From assembly GCA_965225915.1 (NCBI GenBank), contig OZ245326.1, positions 124,001 through 188,000 on the forward strand: 64,000 nt of DNA, in the 5' to 3' direction. The notes beneath the pieces are model-generated. The model was given only the letters and a program-made list of their open reading frames with translations. It did no database searches and had not been told where the DNA came from. Made by a program: the position numbers and the translations under genes. Each line of letters starts with the position of its first letter. The first letter of the stretch is position 1. The DNA is from JAAXHH01 sp965225915. GTDB taxonomy: Bacteria > JAAXHH01. Of the stretch, positions 8,440 through 17,067 are shown piece by piece.

Positions 8440-9181
8440 CGGCACGAAAGTGATCGACTTCCACGGACACGTGGGCCGGTGGGAACGATACGGCATGATC
8501 GACGACCCTGAACTATTGCTGGCTGCCATGGATGCCGTCGGTATCGACATCGCATGCCTGTTTCACATTTTTCATCCGGACGGCACGACGGGCAACGATC
8601 TGACCGCGAAATTCGCCGCACGGAATCCGGAACGGTTCGTGGGTTTCGCCTACGTCTCTCCGACCATGCCCGACCGAATGGTGCCCGAACTGGAGCGGGC
8701 GGTCGACCAGCTGGGATTTCCGGCCATCAAACTATACCCGCCCTATACGCCCTGGCCCTTCAACGAAGAACCCTGGCATCCGATCTATGAATTCGCCCAG
8801 GACCGGGGTCTGACCATCATATTCCACACGGATCATTTTAAAAACAGCCGGCCCCGGTACTTCGAAGACCTTGCCCCGGCCTATCCTCGTGTAAATTTCG
8901 TTTCCGGTCATTCGGGCAACGTACCCGAAGCGCGCGCCGAAGCCATCGCGGCGGCACAGAAGTACCCAAACGTCTTTCTGGAGACCTGCTCGACGTACCG
9001 GACACCCGGTGTTATCGAAGAACTGGTGGAAAAGGGTGGAGCCGACCGCGTGCTGTACGGGTCGGACATGCCCCTGATGGATCCGAGGCCGCAGATCGGC
9101 AAGATCATCACGGCTCGTATCTCTTCCGAGGCCAAGCGGATGGCGCTGGGAGGCAATGCGGCCCGATTGCTTGGAATATAG
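8432..9181 (+). CDS. Amidohydrolase family (amidohydrolase_2 type) metal-dependent hydrolase/decarboxylase
   Basis: 249 residues with the metal ligands of the amidohydrolase superfamily: His11 and His13 (DFHGH), His132 (IIFHTDH), His160 (SGHSGN) and Asp212 (LYGSDMPL). This subgroup includes ACMSD-type decarboxylases and lactone or amide hydrolases acting on small acids. The gene overlaps its metal-less paralogue by eight bases, so the pair is probably co-translated. The closing GNAARLLGI is typical of the family C-terminus. The substrate is unknown; the surrounding genes suggest a carboxylic acid or lactone catabolic route. Confidence 0.85.
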   Translation: MIDGTKVIDFHGHVGRWERYGMIDDPELLLAAMDAVGIDIACLFHIFHPDGTTGNDLTAKFAARNPERFVGFAYVSPTMPDRMVPELERAVDQLGFPAIKLYPPYTPWPFNEEPWHPIYEFAQDRGLTIIFHTDHFKNSRPRYFEDLAPAYPRVNFVSGHSGNVPEARAEAIAAAQKYPNVFLETCSTYRTPGVIEELVEKGGADRVLYGSDMPLMDPRPQIGKIITARISSEAKRMALGGNAARLLGI

Positions 9182-9240
9182 AATAAATGATGATGTACGC
9201 GCTCGGTGCTGTCTGACCACCCCCGACCCTGGAGGTTTAC

Positions 9241-10233
9241 GTGATTATCGGTAATACTGAATTGCACAACGTCCACGAATTGCTGGATGACCCCGAAGGC
9301 ATGGGCAGCATCTGCTGCCGTGTCCCCAATGATCTTCGCGTGACGCTGAATGAAGCTGCTAAGAACAATGCACTGGTGTCAACGGGGTGCGAAATCCGGT
9401 TCAACCTGGAAGGACCACAGGCGGTCATAACCCTGCAAAGTCCCGAAGGACCCACGCTCGTGGAAGTATACCAGGGCGATTTCTTCAGCGCTTTACATAT
9501 TGTCGACGTTACCCCGACACAGATTGTCGCGGCACGGCCCGAGGCCGAGACAGTCATGCGTCAGGTCACCCCGTCCAGTGCGCGGTTCGACACCGGTCTT
9601 ACCCGGGTGGTCCTGCCGTGGCGTCCTTCGGTTCGACTGATTTCCATCGAGGGAGAAACCTCGCTGCCGAGACCAGATCAGACTCCGAAAACGCGGTACC
9701 TGGCCTACGGTTCGTCGATCACCCACGGGAGCACGGCCGTACGGCCCACGGGCACGTACCCCGCCCGGGCGGCCGACCTGCTGGGCACCGATCTCTTCAA
9801 CCTGGGATTCGGCGGAGGCGCCCACATGGAAGCGGGCATGGCGGACTACATTGCGGGACGCAATGACTGGGACATCGCGACGCTTGAGATGGGCATCAAC
9901 GTCGTGCAGGCATTCGACGTGGACGAGTTTCACCGGCGCGTCGAGTACTTCGTGACGACCATTGCCGACGCTCATCCGGATGACTGGATATTCTGCATTG
10001 ACATATTCCCATGCCTGTATGATTTTATGGGCGTCGAAAAAACCGAAACCTTCCGATCCATCGTGGCGGAACGGGTGCGGCAGTTGAACCGGCCCAGGCT
10101 CGTGCACATACCAGGTGACGCCATGCTCAGGTCCAAAACCGGACTGACGGTAGACCTGGTGCATCCTGCGCCTGCCGGTTTCGAGGAAATGGCGCGGAAC
10201 CTGGCGGACATCATTCGCGCCCGAAGAAAGTAA
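9241..10233 (+). CDS. SGNH/GDSL-type esterase with N-terminal beta domain
   Basis: 330 residues. Residues 1-145 look like a beta-sheet accessory domain, and the SGNH hydrolase domain begins at about 150. Block I is YGSSITHG (nucleophile Ser159), Gly in the LGFGGG block near 188-193, Asn220 in EMGIN, and the Asp305/His308 pair in DLVHP. All four SGNH blocks are therefore present. Architecture resembles carbohydrate esterases that deacylate sugars. GTG start preceded by GGAGG. No signal peptide is visible, so action in the cytoplasm is likely. Confidence 0.82.
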   Translation: MIIGNTELHNVHELLDDPEGMGSICCRVPNDLRVTLNEAAKNNALVSTGCEIRFNLEGPQAVITLQSPEGPTLVEVYQGDFFSALHIVDVTPTQIVAARPEAETVMRQVTPSSARFDTGLTRVVLPWRPSVRLISIEGETSLPRPDQTPKTRYLAYGSSITHGSTAVRPTGTYPARAADLLGTDLFNLGFGGGAHMEAGMADYIAGRNDWDIATLEMGINVVQAFDVDEFHRRVEYFVTTIADAHPDDWIFCIDIFPCLYDFMGVEKTETFRSIVAERVRQLNRPRLVHIPGDAMLRSKTGLTVDLVHPAPAGFEEMARNLADIIRARRK

Positions 10234-10296
10234 GCGCGCGAAGAACGTGAAAAACGGAGATCGATTCACCAACCAGTTAAGAAAAAGGGGCAATAA

Positions 10297-11328
10297 ATGG
10301 ATACCATTCGCGTAGGTGTGGTCGGTGCCGGCGGCAACACGGTAAGCATGCATATCCCGAAGCTACAGGCCATCGAAGGGGTGGAGATCGTCAGCGTGTG
10401 CAACCGAAGCCGCGCGTCATCAGAGCGGGTGGCCAAGCAGTTCGGCATCCCGACCGTCTACGAAACGTGGACGGACCTGATCGAGGCGGACGACTCGGAT
10501 GCCATCGTCGTCGGTACCTGGCCCTACCTGCACTGCGCAACGACCCTTGCCGCCCTGGCTTCAGGGAAGCACATCCTGTGCGAAGCGCGCATGGCCATGA
10601 ACTTCGAAGAAGCCCAGCTCATGCACGACGCCGCCCAGAGCAATCCCGACCTCGTGGCCCAGATCGTGCCTTCTCCCATGACATTGTGGGCGGACAAGAC
10701 CATACAGCGCCTCATTTCGGAAGGATACGCGGGCGACATTCTCAGCGTGGAGCTCCGCTCCTCCGGCAACGCGTTCATTGACAGGGAAAGTCCGATTCAC
10801 TGGCGTCAGGACTACGATCTGAGCGGCATGAATATCATGTCCATGGGCATCTGGTACGAAGCGATGAGACGCTGGGTGGGAGATCCGCTTCGGGTGTTCG
10901 CCCAGGGCAAGACCTTCACCAGGATGCGCAGGGACAGCGCGACGGGCGTGATGCGCGCCATACGGGTTCCGGAGCACATTGACATCGTGATGGACTTGAT
11001 CTGCGGCGCATCGGCCTATATCAAGATTTCGACCGTCCAGGGATTGGCCAACGAAAACGAAGCCACGATCTACGGCAGCGAGGGCACGATCCGAATGGGC
11101 GACGGCAGAATTTACGGTGCGCGTCGCGGGGAGGATGCCCTGGGTGAGATCGAAATCCGGCCCGAAGACCACGGTGAATGGCGGGTTGAGGAAGAATTCG
11201 TCAACGCCATCCATGGCTTGGAGAAGGTCACCCACACGCCCTTGGACATCGGAATCAAGTATATGGAATTCACCGAGGCCGTGAACCGCAGCATGGAGGA
11301 AGGGAAAGCCATCCCCCTGCCTTTGTAA
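10297..11328 (+). CDS. Gfo/Idh/MocA family oxidoreductase with variant EKP motif
   Basis: 343 residues. The Rossmann motif GVVGAGGN is at residues 7-14. In this family the catalytic lysine lies in an EKP motif; here the equivalent reads CEARMAM (residues 95-101), so Glu96 is kept but Lys is replaced. The C-terminal alpha/beta domain is complete and contains YGSEGTIRMGDG, which is common in sugar-acting members. Such proteins usually oxidise or reduce sugars or inositols with NAD(P). The missing lysine suggests altered chemistry. It follows the esterase by 63 bases and ends facing the kinase-like gene on the other strand. Confidence 0.85.
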   Translation: MDTIRVGVVGAGGNTVSMHIPKLQAIEGVEIVSVCNRSRASSERVAKQFGIPTVYETWTDLIEADDSDAIVVGTWPYLHCATTLAALASGKHILCEARMAMNFEEAQLMHDAAQSNPDLVAQIVPSPMTLWADKTIQRLISEGYAGDILSVELRSSGNAFIDRESPIHWRQDYDLSGMNIMSMGIWYEAMRRWVGDPLRVFAQGKTFTRMRRDSATGVMRAIRVPEHIDIVMDLICGASAYIKISTVQGLANENEATIYGSEGTIRMGDGRIYGARRGEDALGEIEIRPEDHGEWRVEEEFVNAIHGLEKVTHTPLDIGIKYMEFTEAVNRSMEEGKAIPLPL

Positions 11329-11392
11329 AAGAGCAGAATTACGTATAGAAACAGAGCTGCGTAGAGGGTCGCGGTTAAGAAGAGGAATGAGG

Positions 11393-11974
11393 CTACGAAG
11401 GAATGAAGCGATCCACGTAGGCCGACAACACGTCGATCAGGTCTTGCGGGGTCGATTCGTTGACTACGGTGAAATCCGCCATGGCAATGGGACCGCCTTT
11501 CTCGATGTTCTGGATCTCAGCGTGGTCCCGCTTCCGCGCCTCGTCCGACGTGAGAGGCCGCATACGGTACTGGGGGTCTTTTTGAGCGTCGTGCACGCGA
11601 TGTTCCAGGCGCTCATACCGGGTTTTCGGTGAAGAGGCGACGGCCACCACGTGGATGCGGTCGCCATACGCTTCCTTCAGAATCTTGTGCTCCGACCAGG
11701 AATACAGTCCGTCAATCACGACGTGATCGTGTTTTAGTCCTTCCTCAATGGCGGACAGCGAGAGCAACGCAAACGCGCCCATGCCATGGTCGCGCCGTAA
11801 CTGTTCCCGCATCGTCTTCTCGTTCTCGGGATTGATTTCTCTACCTTGTTCCTTGAGGCGGTCGATGGTCACCTGGCCGAAGCGGATATGACGCCACCCC
11901 CGGCCGACCAGGCATCCCGCTGCCGTCGACTTGCCCGAGCCGGTCATTCCTACGATGGCGACGATGATGTGCAT
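11393..11974 (-). CDS. P-loop nucleotide kinase-like protein (UPF0200/dephospho-CoA kinase-like)
   Basis: 193 residues with a Walker A motif GMTGSGKST at 9-17. The middle carries HDHVVIDGLYSWSEHKIL, and the C-terminal half is charged and helical, as in the UPF0200 group of adenylate-kinase-like P-loop proteins known mainly from archaea. It could phosphorylate a nucleotide or a CoA precursor, but no substrate can be assigned. It is transcribed alone on the minus strand from a good promoter at 12036-12064, convergent with the Gfo/Idh gene. Confidence 0.7.
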   Translation of the reverse strand: MHIIVAIVGMTGSGKSTAAGCLVGRGWRHIRFGQVTIDRLKEQGREINPENEKTMREQLRRDHGMGAFALLSLSAIEEGLKHDHVVIDGLYSWSEHKILKEAYGDRIHVVAVASSPKTRYERLEHRVHDAQKDPQYRMRPLTSDEARKRDHAEIQNIEKGGPIAMADFTVVNESTPQDLIDVLSAYVDRFIPS

Positions 11975-12035
11975 GTTGTACCAAGTGGTTGCGGGGATGG
12001 CTTCGGAATCCCTTTAAACATGGAGAATCGGCCGG

Positions 12036-12064
12036 AATATACAGTTCCGGTTCCCTCCTGTCAA
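12036..12064 (-). promoter_or_regulatory. Sigma-70-like promoter for the P-loop kinase-like gene
   Basis: On the minus strand TTGACA (12059-12064) is followed after 17 bases by TATATT (12036-12041), close to the housekeeping consensus. The ATG at 11974 is about 55 bases downstream of the expected start point. The 207-base gap to the permease gene holds no other feature I could support; a TTGACG at 12092-12097 faces the permease but lacks a convincing -10. Confidence 0.68.
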
Positions 12065-12181
12065 ACTGGATGTATGGAAAGGATATAGTCCTTGACGATT
12101 ACCGTTCGCCGGTTTTGTTTTAACAATCTTCCCGTTTTCATAAGCGCCTGATCGTGAAAATATCTGCTGTGGAGGTGCGGC

Positions 12182-13579
12182 ATGGCTGAACAAGTACCGA
12201 AGCGTGGCGGAAGTCGATTTCAACTCGAAACCGAACTGGCTCGGGATCTGGGCCTGGTCGCGGCCACGACGATCATCGTCGGCGGTATCATCGGATCCGG
12301 TATCTTCGGCGCTCCCGCGGGCATCGCGGCCGTATTGGGATCTCCGGAACTGTTCCTGCTCGTCTGGGTAATCGGCGGTCTGCTCTGCTTTTCGGGCGCC
12401 CTGTGTTTCGCCGAACTGGGCGCCATGATGCCACGCACAGGCGGCATCATCGTCTACCTGCGTGAATCCTATCCACCCATCGTACCCTTTCTTTATGGAT
12501 GGACGGAGATCACTGTAATCTCACCCGGTGCGCTGGCCGCCGTCGCCATGATATGCACTTCGTACATCGGCTATTTCAGACCGGAAATCTCGATGGAACA
12601 CGTGCTGGTTTCCTTCGGGCCGCTGATGGTCTCGACGCAGCACTTGGCCATTTTCGCCGTCCTGGCTTTGCTGGGCGCTGTGAACTACGCGGGCGTACGT
12701 TTCGGCGGACTGATTTCCAACCTGTCCACCTTCGCCAAGGTCGCGGCCCTGCTGGGCCTGGTGTTCCTCGCCCTGATCGTCGGCGGGTCCGCGTCGAATT
12801 TCTCCACGGCGTCGACTACGGCTAGGGAAATGAGCCTCTTCGGCGCGTTGGGAACGGCCATGGTTGGCATCTTGTTTTCTTACAACGGCTGGTACAATAC
12901 GAACAACGTCGCGGGCGAGGTGAAGGATCCGAGACGGGTACTGCCCCTGGCCATTATCATAGGCCTGAGTCTTTGCATGCTGGTCTACCTGGCCGTCAAC
13001 TGGACGTATCTGTACGTCATGAATATCGACGAAATCGCACAGTCGAATCAAATCGCGGCCGAGGTGGCGGAAAGGCTGATCGGTCCGGTCGGCGGATCGC
13101 TCACGTCGCTCGCAGTCATTGTGGCCACGTTCGGGACACTCAACGCCAACATTATCTACATGCCGCGTATCGCCTACGGTATGGCCCGGGAGCGCTTGTT
13201 CTTCAGCTGGTTTACCCGGGTGCATCCCAGGTTCCGCACCCCTTCGAGAACGATCACGACTTTGACCATCCTGGGTATGATCTGGAGCCTCGTCGGAAAC
13301 TTCATGGAAATCGTCCTGGCCGTGATGTACGTGCTGTTCGTGTTCTACGTGTTGAGCGTGATCGCCGTGTTTATCCTGCGGCGCAGGTATCCCGACGAGC
13401 CCCGTCCATTCAAGGTGTGGGGCTACCCCGTCACGCCGCTGTTTTTCATTGTCGTATCCCTCGGATACATCGTTTCGACGGTCGTCTTCAGTTTCGGAGA
13501 TGCCCTGCCGGGTGTGATCGTCCTTGCGCTCGGCGTGCCGGTTTACCTGCTTTGGTTCCGCAGATACGTGTCAAACTAG
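12182..13579 (+). CDS. APC-superfamily amino acid/polyamine permease
   Basis: 465 residues with about twelve hydrophobic segments. The first transmembrane helix contains GGIIGSGIFGAPAGIA (residues 33-48), the unwound GSGIF substrate-binding motif of APC transporters. Cationic or neutral amino acids, or polyamines, are the usual cargo, moved across the inner membrane with H+ or Na+ or by exchange. A strong GGAGGTG site lies just upstream of the ATG. The following ThDP enzyme starts 34 bases after the stop, so uptake and metabolism of the same compound is possible. Confidence 0.88.
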   Translation: MAEQVPKRGGSRFQLETELARDLGLVAATTIIVGGIIGSGIFGAPAGIAAVLGSPELFLLVWVIGGLLCFSGALCFAELGAMMPRTGGIIVYLRESYPPIVPFLYGWTEITVISPGALAAVAMICTSYIGYFRPEISMEHVLVSFGPLMVSTQHLAIFAVLALLGAVNYAGVRFGGLISNLSTFAKVAALLGLVFLALIVGGSASNFSTASTTAREMSLFGALGTAMVGILFSYNGWYNTNNVAGEVKDPRRVLPLAIIIGLSLCMLVYLAVNWTYLYVMNIDEIAQSNQIAAEVAERLIGPVGGSLTSLAVIVATFGTLNANIIYMPRIAYGMARERLFFSWFTRVHPRFRTPSRTITTLTILGMIWSLVGNFMEIVLAVMYVLFVFYVLSVIAVFILRRRYPDEPRPFKVWGYPVTPLFFIVVSLGYIVSTVVFSFGDALPGVIVLALGVPVYLLWFRRYVSN

Positions 13580-13613
13580 TACACTATCGGATCAAGGAGT
13601 AGAGGAGTATCAG

Positions 13614-15191
13614 ATGCCAGTAATGAACGGCGGCGAGGCACTTATCAAATCCCTTCATCTAAACGGCGTGCAAGTCGTTTTCGGTCTGCCGGGCGCTGGT
13701 CAATATGAAGCCATCGACGCGATTTACCAGCAGGAGGGAATGCAGTACATCGCCACCCGCAACGAGCAGGCGATCAGCTACATGGCCGACGGGTATGCCC
13801 GCGTGAGTGGTAGACCGGGGGTGGGCCTGGCGGTGGATGGTCCGGGTTTCTTCAACACCACCGCCGGACTCGCAACGGCCTTTGCCCAGTCATCCCCCGT
13901 GCTGATGATCACGGGCGACCACCACGGCGTGTCCCTTCCCGGCAAGCCCAGACACGACAGCCTGGGCGAATACGGAGCCTATTCAAAATGGGCGGCGCGC
14001 GCTGAAAACCCGGCGGAAATCCCTGGAGTAGTCCGAGAGGCTTTTCGGCAGCTGAACACACCAAGGAAGCGCCCGGTCATTATCGAAATCAGCCCCACCG
14101 TGTTCGCCGCGGAGGAAGAGGTGCAGTTGCTGGATGCCGAGTCCTTTACACCTTCAACGGGCGACGCCGCCCAACTGGGGCACGCCGCGGGTATTCTCGC
14201 CGAGGCCGAACGGCCGCTGATCTGGGTTGGAGCCGGCGCTTCGGGAGGTGCGCCGCTGGTCAGGAAAATTGCGGAACACCTGGGCAGTCCGGTCGTCAGC
14301 AGCCGTAGTGGAAAGGGCATCCTTCCGGCCCGGCATCCCCTTTCTCTCGGGATGTTCGAAGGGCGGTTCAAACCGCTGAGTAACCGCGTGGACGAATGCG
14401 ACGTGATCTTGGTCGTGGGCACGGCGACCGATATGAGCAGGCGCCTGGCTTCACAGACGGTCATCCGGATCGACGACGATCCCGTTGAAATCGGCCTGGA
14501 AGGCGCCTATACCCACTGCATTCTCGGTGACGCCGCCTTGAGTCTCGAGGTCCTGTACGAACAACTGTCCGCCCGGTGGGAACCCAGGCCCGCCATCACC
14601 GAGGACATCCAGGCGATCAATACCCATCGATTCGGTCCCGAGGAACAACTTCAACCCCAGGGGGCTTTCATGGATGCCATGCGGGCGGCCATCCCGGATG
14701 ACGGCATCCTGGTAGGTGGGATGAACCAGATGGGGTACTACAGCAGGAACTACTACCACTCCCACTCACCCAGGGGCTACCAGACGTCTTCCCACCACGG
14801 CACGCTCGGCAGCGTGTTCCCGGTCGGGATTGGCCTGAAGATCGCACGGCCCGATCGCGCGGTCGTCGTGGTATCCGGCGACGGTGGTTTTCTCTATAAT
14901 GCCCAGGAAATGGCCACGGCGGTGCAGAACGGCGTCAACATTATCGCCATCGTGTTCAACGACAACGCGTACGGAAACGTGTGGCGGGCCCAGGTGGAGG
15001 AATTCAACGGCCGTGTAATCGGTACCGAACTTCATAATCCCGATTTCGTCCGGATGGCCGAGGCCTATGGGGCAAGGGGAGTTCGGGTTGTTGATGCGGC
15101 TGCATTGGAATTTGCTCTGCACGAAGCGGTATCGGCGGACACCCCGACGTTGATCGAGGTGCCGGTCGGTCCGCTGGAGAGAAGGTACTAG
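13614..15191 (+). CDS. ThDP-dependent enzyme, acetolactate synthase/oxalyl-CoA decarboxylase-like
   Basis: 525 residues in the three-domain order of the acetolactate synthase superfamily: pyrimidine-binding, central, and pyrophosphate-binding domains. Glu51 in RNEQAISYMADGYAR is the conserved activator of ThDP; GDGG at 422-425 followed by NDNAYG near 449-454 is the Mg/ThDP-binding motif. I chose ATG 13614, preceded by GAGGAG, rather than an earlier in-frame codon that would run back into the permease. The FAD-related features of true acetolactate synthase are not evident and no small subunit is nearby, so a catabolic decarboxylase or lyase role is equally likely. Confidence 0.86.
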   Translation: MPVMNGGEALIKSLHLNGVQVVFGLPGAGQYEAIDAIYQQEGMQYIATRNEQAISYMADGYARVSGRPGVGLAVDGPGFFNTTAGLATAFAQSSPVLMITGDHHGVSLPGKPRHDSLGEYGAYSKWAARAENPAEIPGVVREAFRQLNTPRKRPVIIEISPTVFAAEEEVQLLDAESFTPSTGDAAQLGHAAGILAEAERPLIWVGAGASGGAPLVRKIAEHLGSPVVSSRSGKGILPARHPLSLGMFEGRFKPLSNRVDECDVILVVGTATDMSRRLASQTVIRIDDDPVEIGLEGAYTHCILGDAALSLEVLYEQLSARWEPRPAITEDIQAINTHRFGPEEQLQPQGAFMDAMRAAIPDDGILVGGMNQMGYYSRNYYHSHSPRGYQTSSHHGTLGSVFPVGIGLKIARPDRAVVVVSGDGGFLYNAQEMATAVQNGVNIIAIVFNDNAYGNVWRAQVEEFNGRVIGTELHNPDFVRMAEAYGARGVRVVDAAALEFALHEAVSADTPTLIEVPVGPLERRY

Positions 15192-15205
15192 CCGGTTCTT
15201 CCGTT

Positions 15206-16048
15206 TCAGGCCGGACATTCCCACTTCAGTTCAAATCCTGTATCCCGCAGGATGCGTACTCCAACGTCCCAATACTTGTCGATATTGTCCACGCCGTGAG
15301 AATCGTCGCCGGGCACGACGGCGATCCCCATTCTTCGAGCCTGTTCGAGGACGGGGCGGGCGATGTAAGGTTCGGGCTGGCCTTTTTTTAACGCGGCCAG
15401 GTTGAAGTCCATGATTAGTCCGCGTTCGCGGATCGATTCCAGGTTACGCACGATCCGTTGCCAGACAACGGGCTTGACCAGGCGTGCCCGGTAGTCTGGA
15501 TCGAAGATCCGGATCAGGTCGAAGTGGCCGACCACTTCGGGCGAAAGCGTCGTGATGATTTCGTACTGGCGGTCGAAGTAGGCGCAGTATAGTTCGTCCA
15601 CGCCTCCTGCGGCCTCTGCCGCGGCCTGGTAAGCCTCCGGTGTCGAATCGATCAGCCGGTCCTCTATCTGGTGAACGGAACCGACGATGTAGTCGGGCTT
15701 GAACTCGTTACGCACCGCGGGCACCCACCGTTCATATCCGCTGTACGCCTCCGCTTCGAAGGCCACCAGGATCCTGATTTCCGAGGAGTATTTGTCCCGG
15801 AGCTGTCGGCTGGTCGACATGTAATCGGCGAAACGGGCATGTTGATCGGCCGCGCTCAACCCGGCCGCGGCTTCGTCGGGATAGCTCAGCCCATCCCGTT
15901 CCGGCGGCATGTGTTCGGTGATTCCCACCCAAGAGTAACCGCGGGCGATGTATGCCTGGATGATGTCCTCCAGCATGTCTTCCGCGTGACCACAAAACTG
16001 ACCGCTGTGTCCGCCGTGGACGGATACGCGTTCCGGAGATGGATTCAT
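15206..16048 (-). CDS. PHP-domain phosphatase, HisK/HisJ histidinol-phosphatase-like
   Basis: 280 residues. Metal ligands of the PHP fold are visible: His11 and His14 (HGGHS), His21, Glu45-His46 (ITEHMPPE), a GHFDLIRIF block near 174-182, and a late PGDDSHG. This matches PHP-type histidinol-phosphate phosphatases, which complete histidine synthesis, although other phosphoesterases share the fold. It lies 44 bases after an isomerase-like gene on the same strand and converges with the ThDP enzyme. No other his genes are in the window, so the histidine assignment is tentative. Confidence 0.75.
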   Translation of the reverse strand: MNPSPERVSVHGGHSGQFCGHAEDMLEDIIQAYIARGYSWVGITEHMPPERDGLSYPDEAAAGLSAADQHARFADYMSTSRQLRDKYSSEIRILVAFEAEAYSGYERWVPAVRNEFKPDYIVGSVHQIEDRLIDSTPEAYQAAAEAAGGVDELYCAYFDRQYEIITTLSPEVVGHFDLIRIFDPDYRARLVKPVVWQRIVRNLESIRERGLIMDFNLAALKKGQPEPYIARPVLEQARRMGIAVVPGDDSHGVDNIDKYWDVGVRILRDTGFELKWECPA

Positions 16049-16092
16049 CTGCTACCTGTCTTGAATAACCTGTGTTCGATACCAGTGTCTAC

Positions 16093-16947
16093 CTACGCCA
16101 GGCCCGCCTTTGTCCATGCGCCGTGCATCGCATCGGAAGTCTCCCTAAGTGCATCCTGCTGCGACAGCGCGTTCACGCGCGCACTGAAAGGCTCCGCCGT
16201 GACCGGACCATCGTAGTCCGTGGCTTCCAGCACGGCGAGGAATCGAGCAATGTCCAGCACGCCGGTTTCGCCGGGCAGGCATCGTACGTGGTCGATCTGC
16301 GCGTCGGCCGGAATTCCGGCCGGTGCGTCGTTGACGTGCACGTTGACGATGTTGTCGTTACCCAGTCTGGCAAGGTCCTCCCAGGTCCCATGAGACGTAT
16401 ACCAGTGCCAGAGGTCCAGCAGCAGGCCCACGTTTGGACCGAGATCGCGGCAAAGCGCCAGCATGCCGTCCATGGTGCATATGAATTCGTATTCCTTGTC
16501 CTGACGCAGCGTTTTGGGACCGATGAATTCCAGTCCGAACCAGCAACCGTATTCTCCGAGAATCTCGGCGACCGGCTTAAGCCGTTTGACATGAAACGCG
16601 TAGTTCTCGTCGTAAGTCCGTTCATTCGAATACGGCAACACCACGGTGGTCGTCCTCAGGGCGCCGATGTCCCACGCCAGGGAAGCATAGGTCCGCAGCC
16701 ACGGCAATTCCTCCGCCCACTTCTGCTCAGTACCATACCATTCGATCGGTAGCCCCCAGTTCCCGGGACGCCGTCCGGTTCTTGCGAAGAGGTCTTTGAC
16801 CTCATCAAGAGACGCCTGCTGGACCATCCCGTAGATATCAGGGATGTGGAGATCGATCCCGGCAAACCCGTATAGGGCGGCCATTTCCTGTGCTTCGGAC
16901 AGCGAAGCGCGTATGCCGATCATGCCAGGATTCAGGTTTTTGAACAT
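16093..16947 (-). CDS. Sugar phosphate isomerase/epimerase-like TIM-barrel protein
   Basis: 284 residues of the xylose-isomerase-like (AP endonuclease 2) barrel. Metal-binding acidic and histidine residues of the family are visible in LEFIGPKT (about 157-164), LLDLWHWY (about 195-202) and VHVNDAPAG (about 226-234). These enzymes isomerise or epimerise sugars and inositols using a divalent metal. The ATG follows AGGTGG. It heads a two-gene unit with the PHP phosphatase. The substrate is unknown. Confidence 0.83.
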   Translation of the reverse strand: MFKNLNPGMIGIRASLSEAQEMAALYGFAGIDLHIPDIYGMVQQASLDEVKDLFARTGRRPGNWGLPIEWYGTEQKWAEELPWLRTYASLAWDIGALRTTTVVLPYSNERTYDENYAFHVKRLKPVAEILGEYGCWFGLEFIGPKTLRQDKEYEFICTMDGMLALCRDLGPNVGLLLDLWHWYTSHGTWEDLARLGNDNIVNVHVNDAPAGIPADAQIDHVRCLPGETGVLDIARFLAVLEATDYDGPVTAEPFSARVNALSQQDALRETSDAMHGAWTKAGLA

Positions 16948-17067
16948 ATCGTGTAATCCACCTGTGGAGGAGTTGGGGTAAGGATTCGAACTAAAGGGTA
17001 CCGAGCGTACAGAGGCTGGGTTCTATTCAGTCCGATCAAAGCCGGTCAGCACCGGTCTCTGTCGGTC

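Noticed and set aside
15225..15240. GTTCAAATCC tRNA-like string
   Set aside because: It lies inside the 3' end of the PHP phosphatase gene and has no tRNA stems.
16982..16991. GGATTCGAAC, a tRNA T-loop-like string between the isomerase and tyrS genes
   Set aside because: The five-base T-stem does not pair and no acceptor, D or anticodon stem is found around it.
17042..17055. CCGGT-CAGC-ACCGG hairpin after tyrS as a terminator
   Set aside because: Only a five-base stem and no real T-tract on the minus strand.
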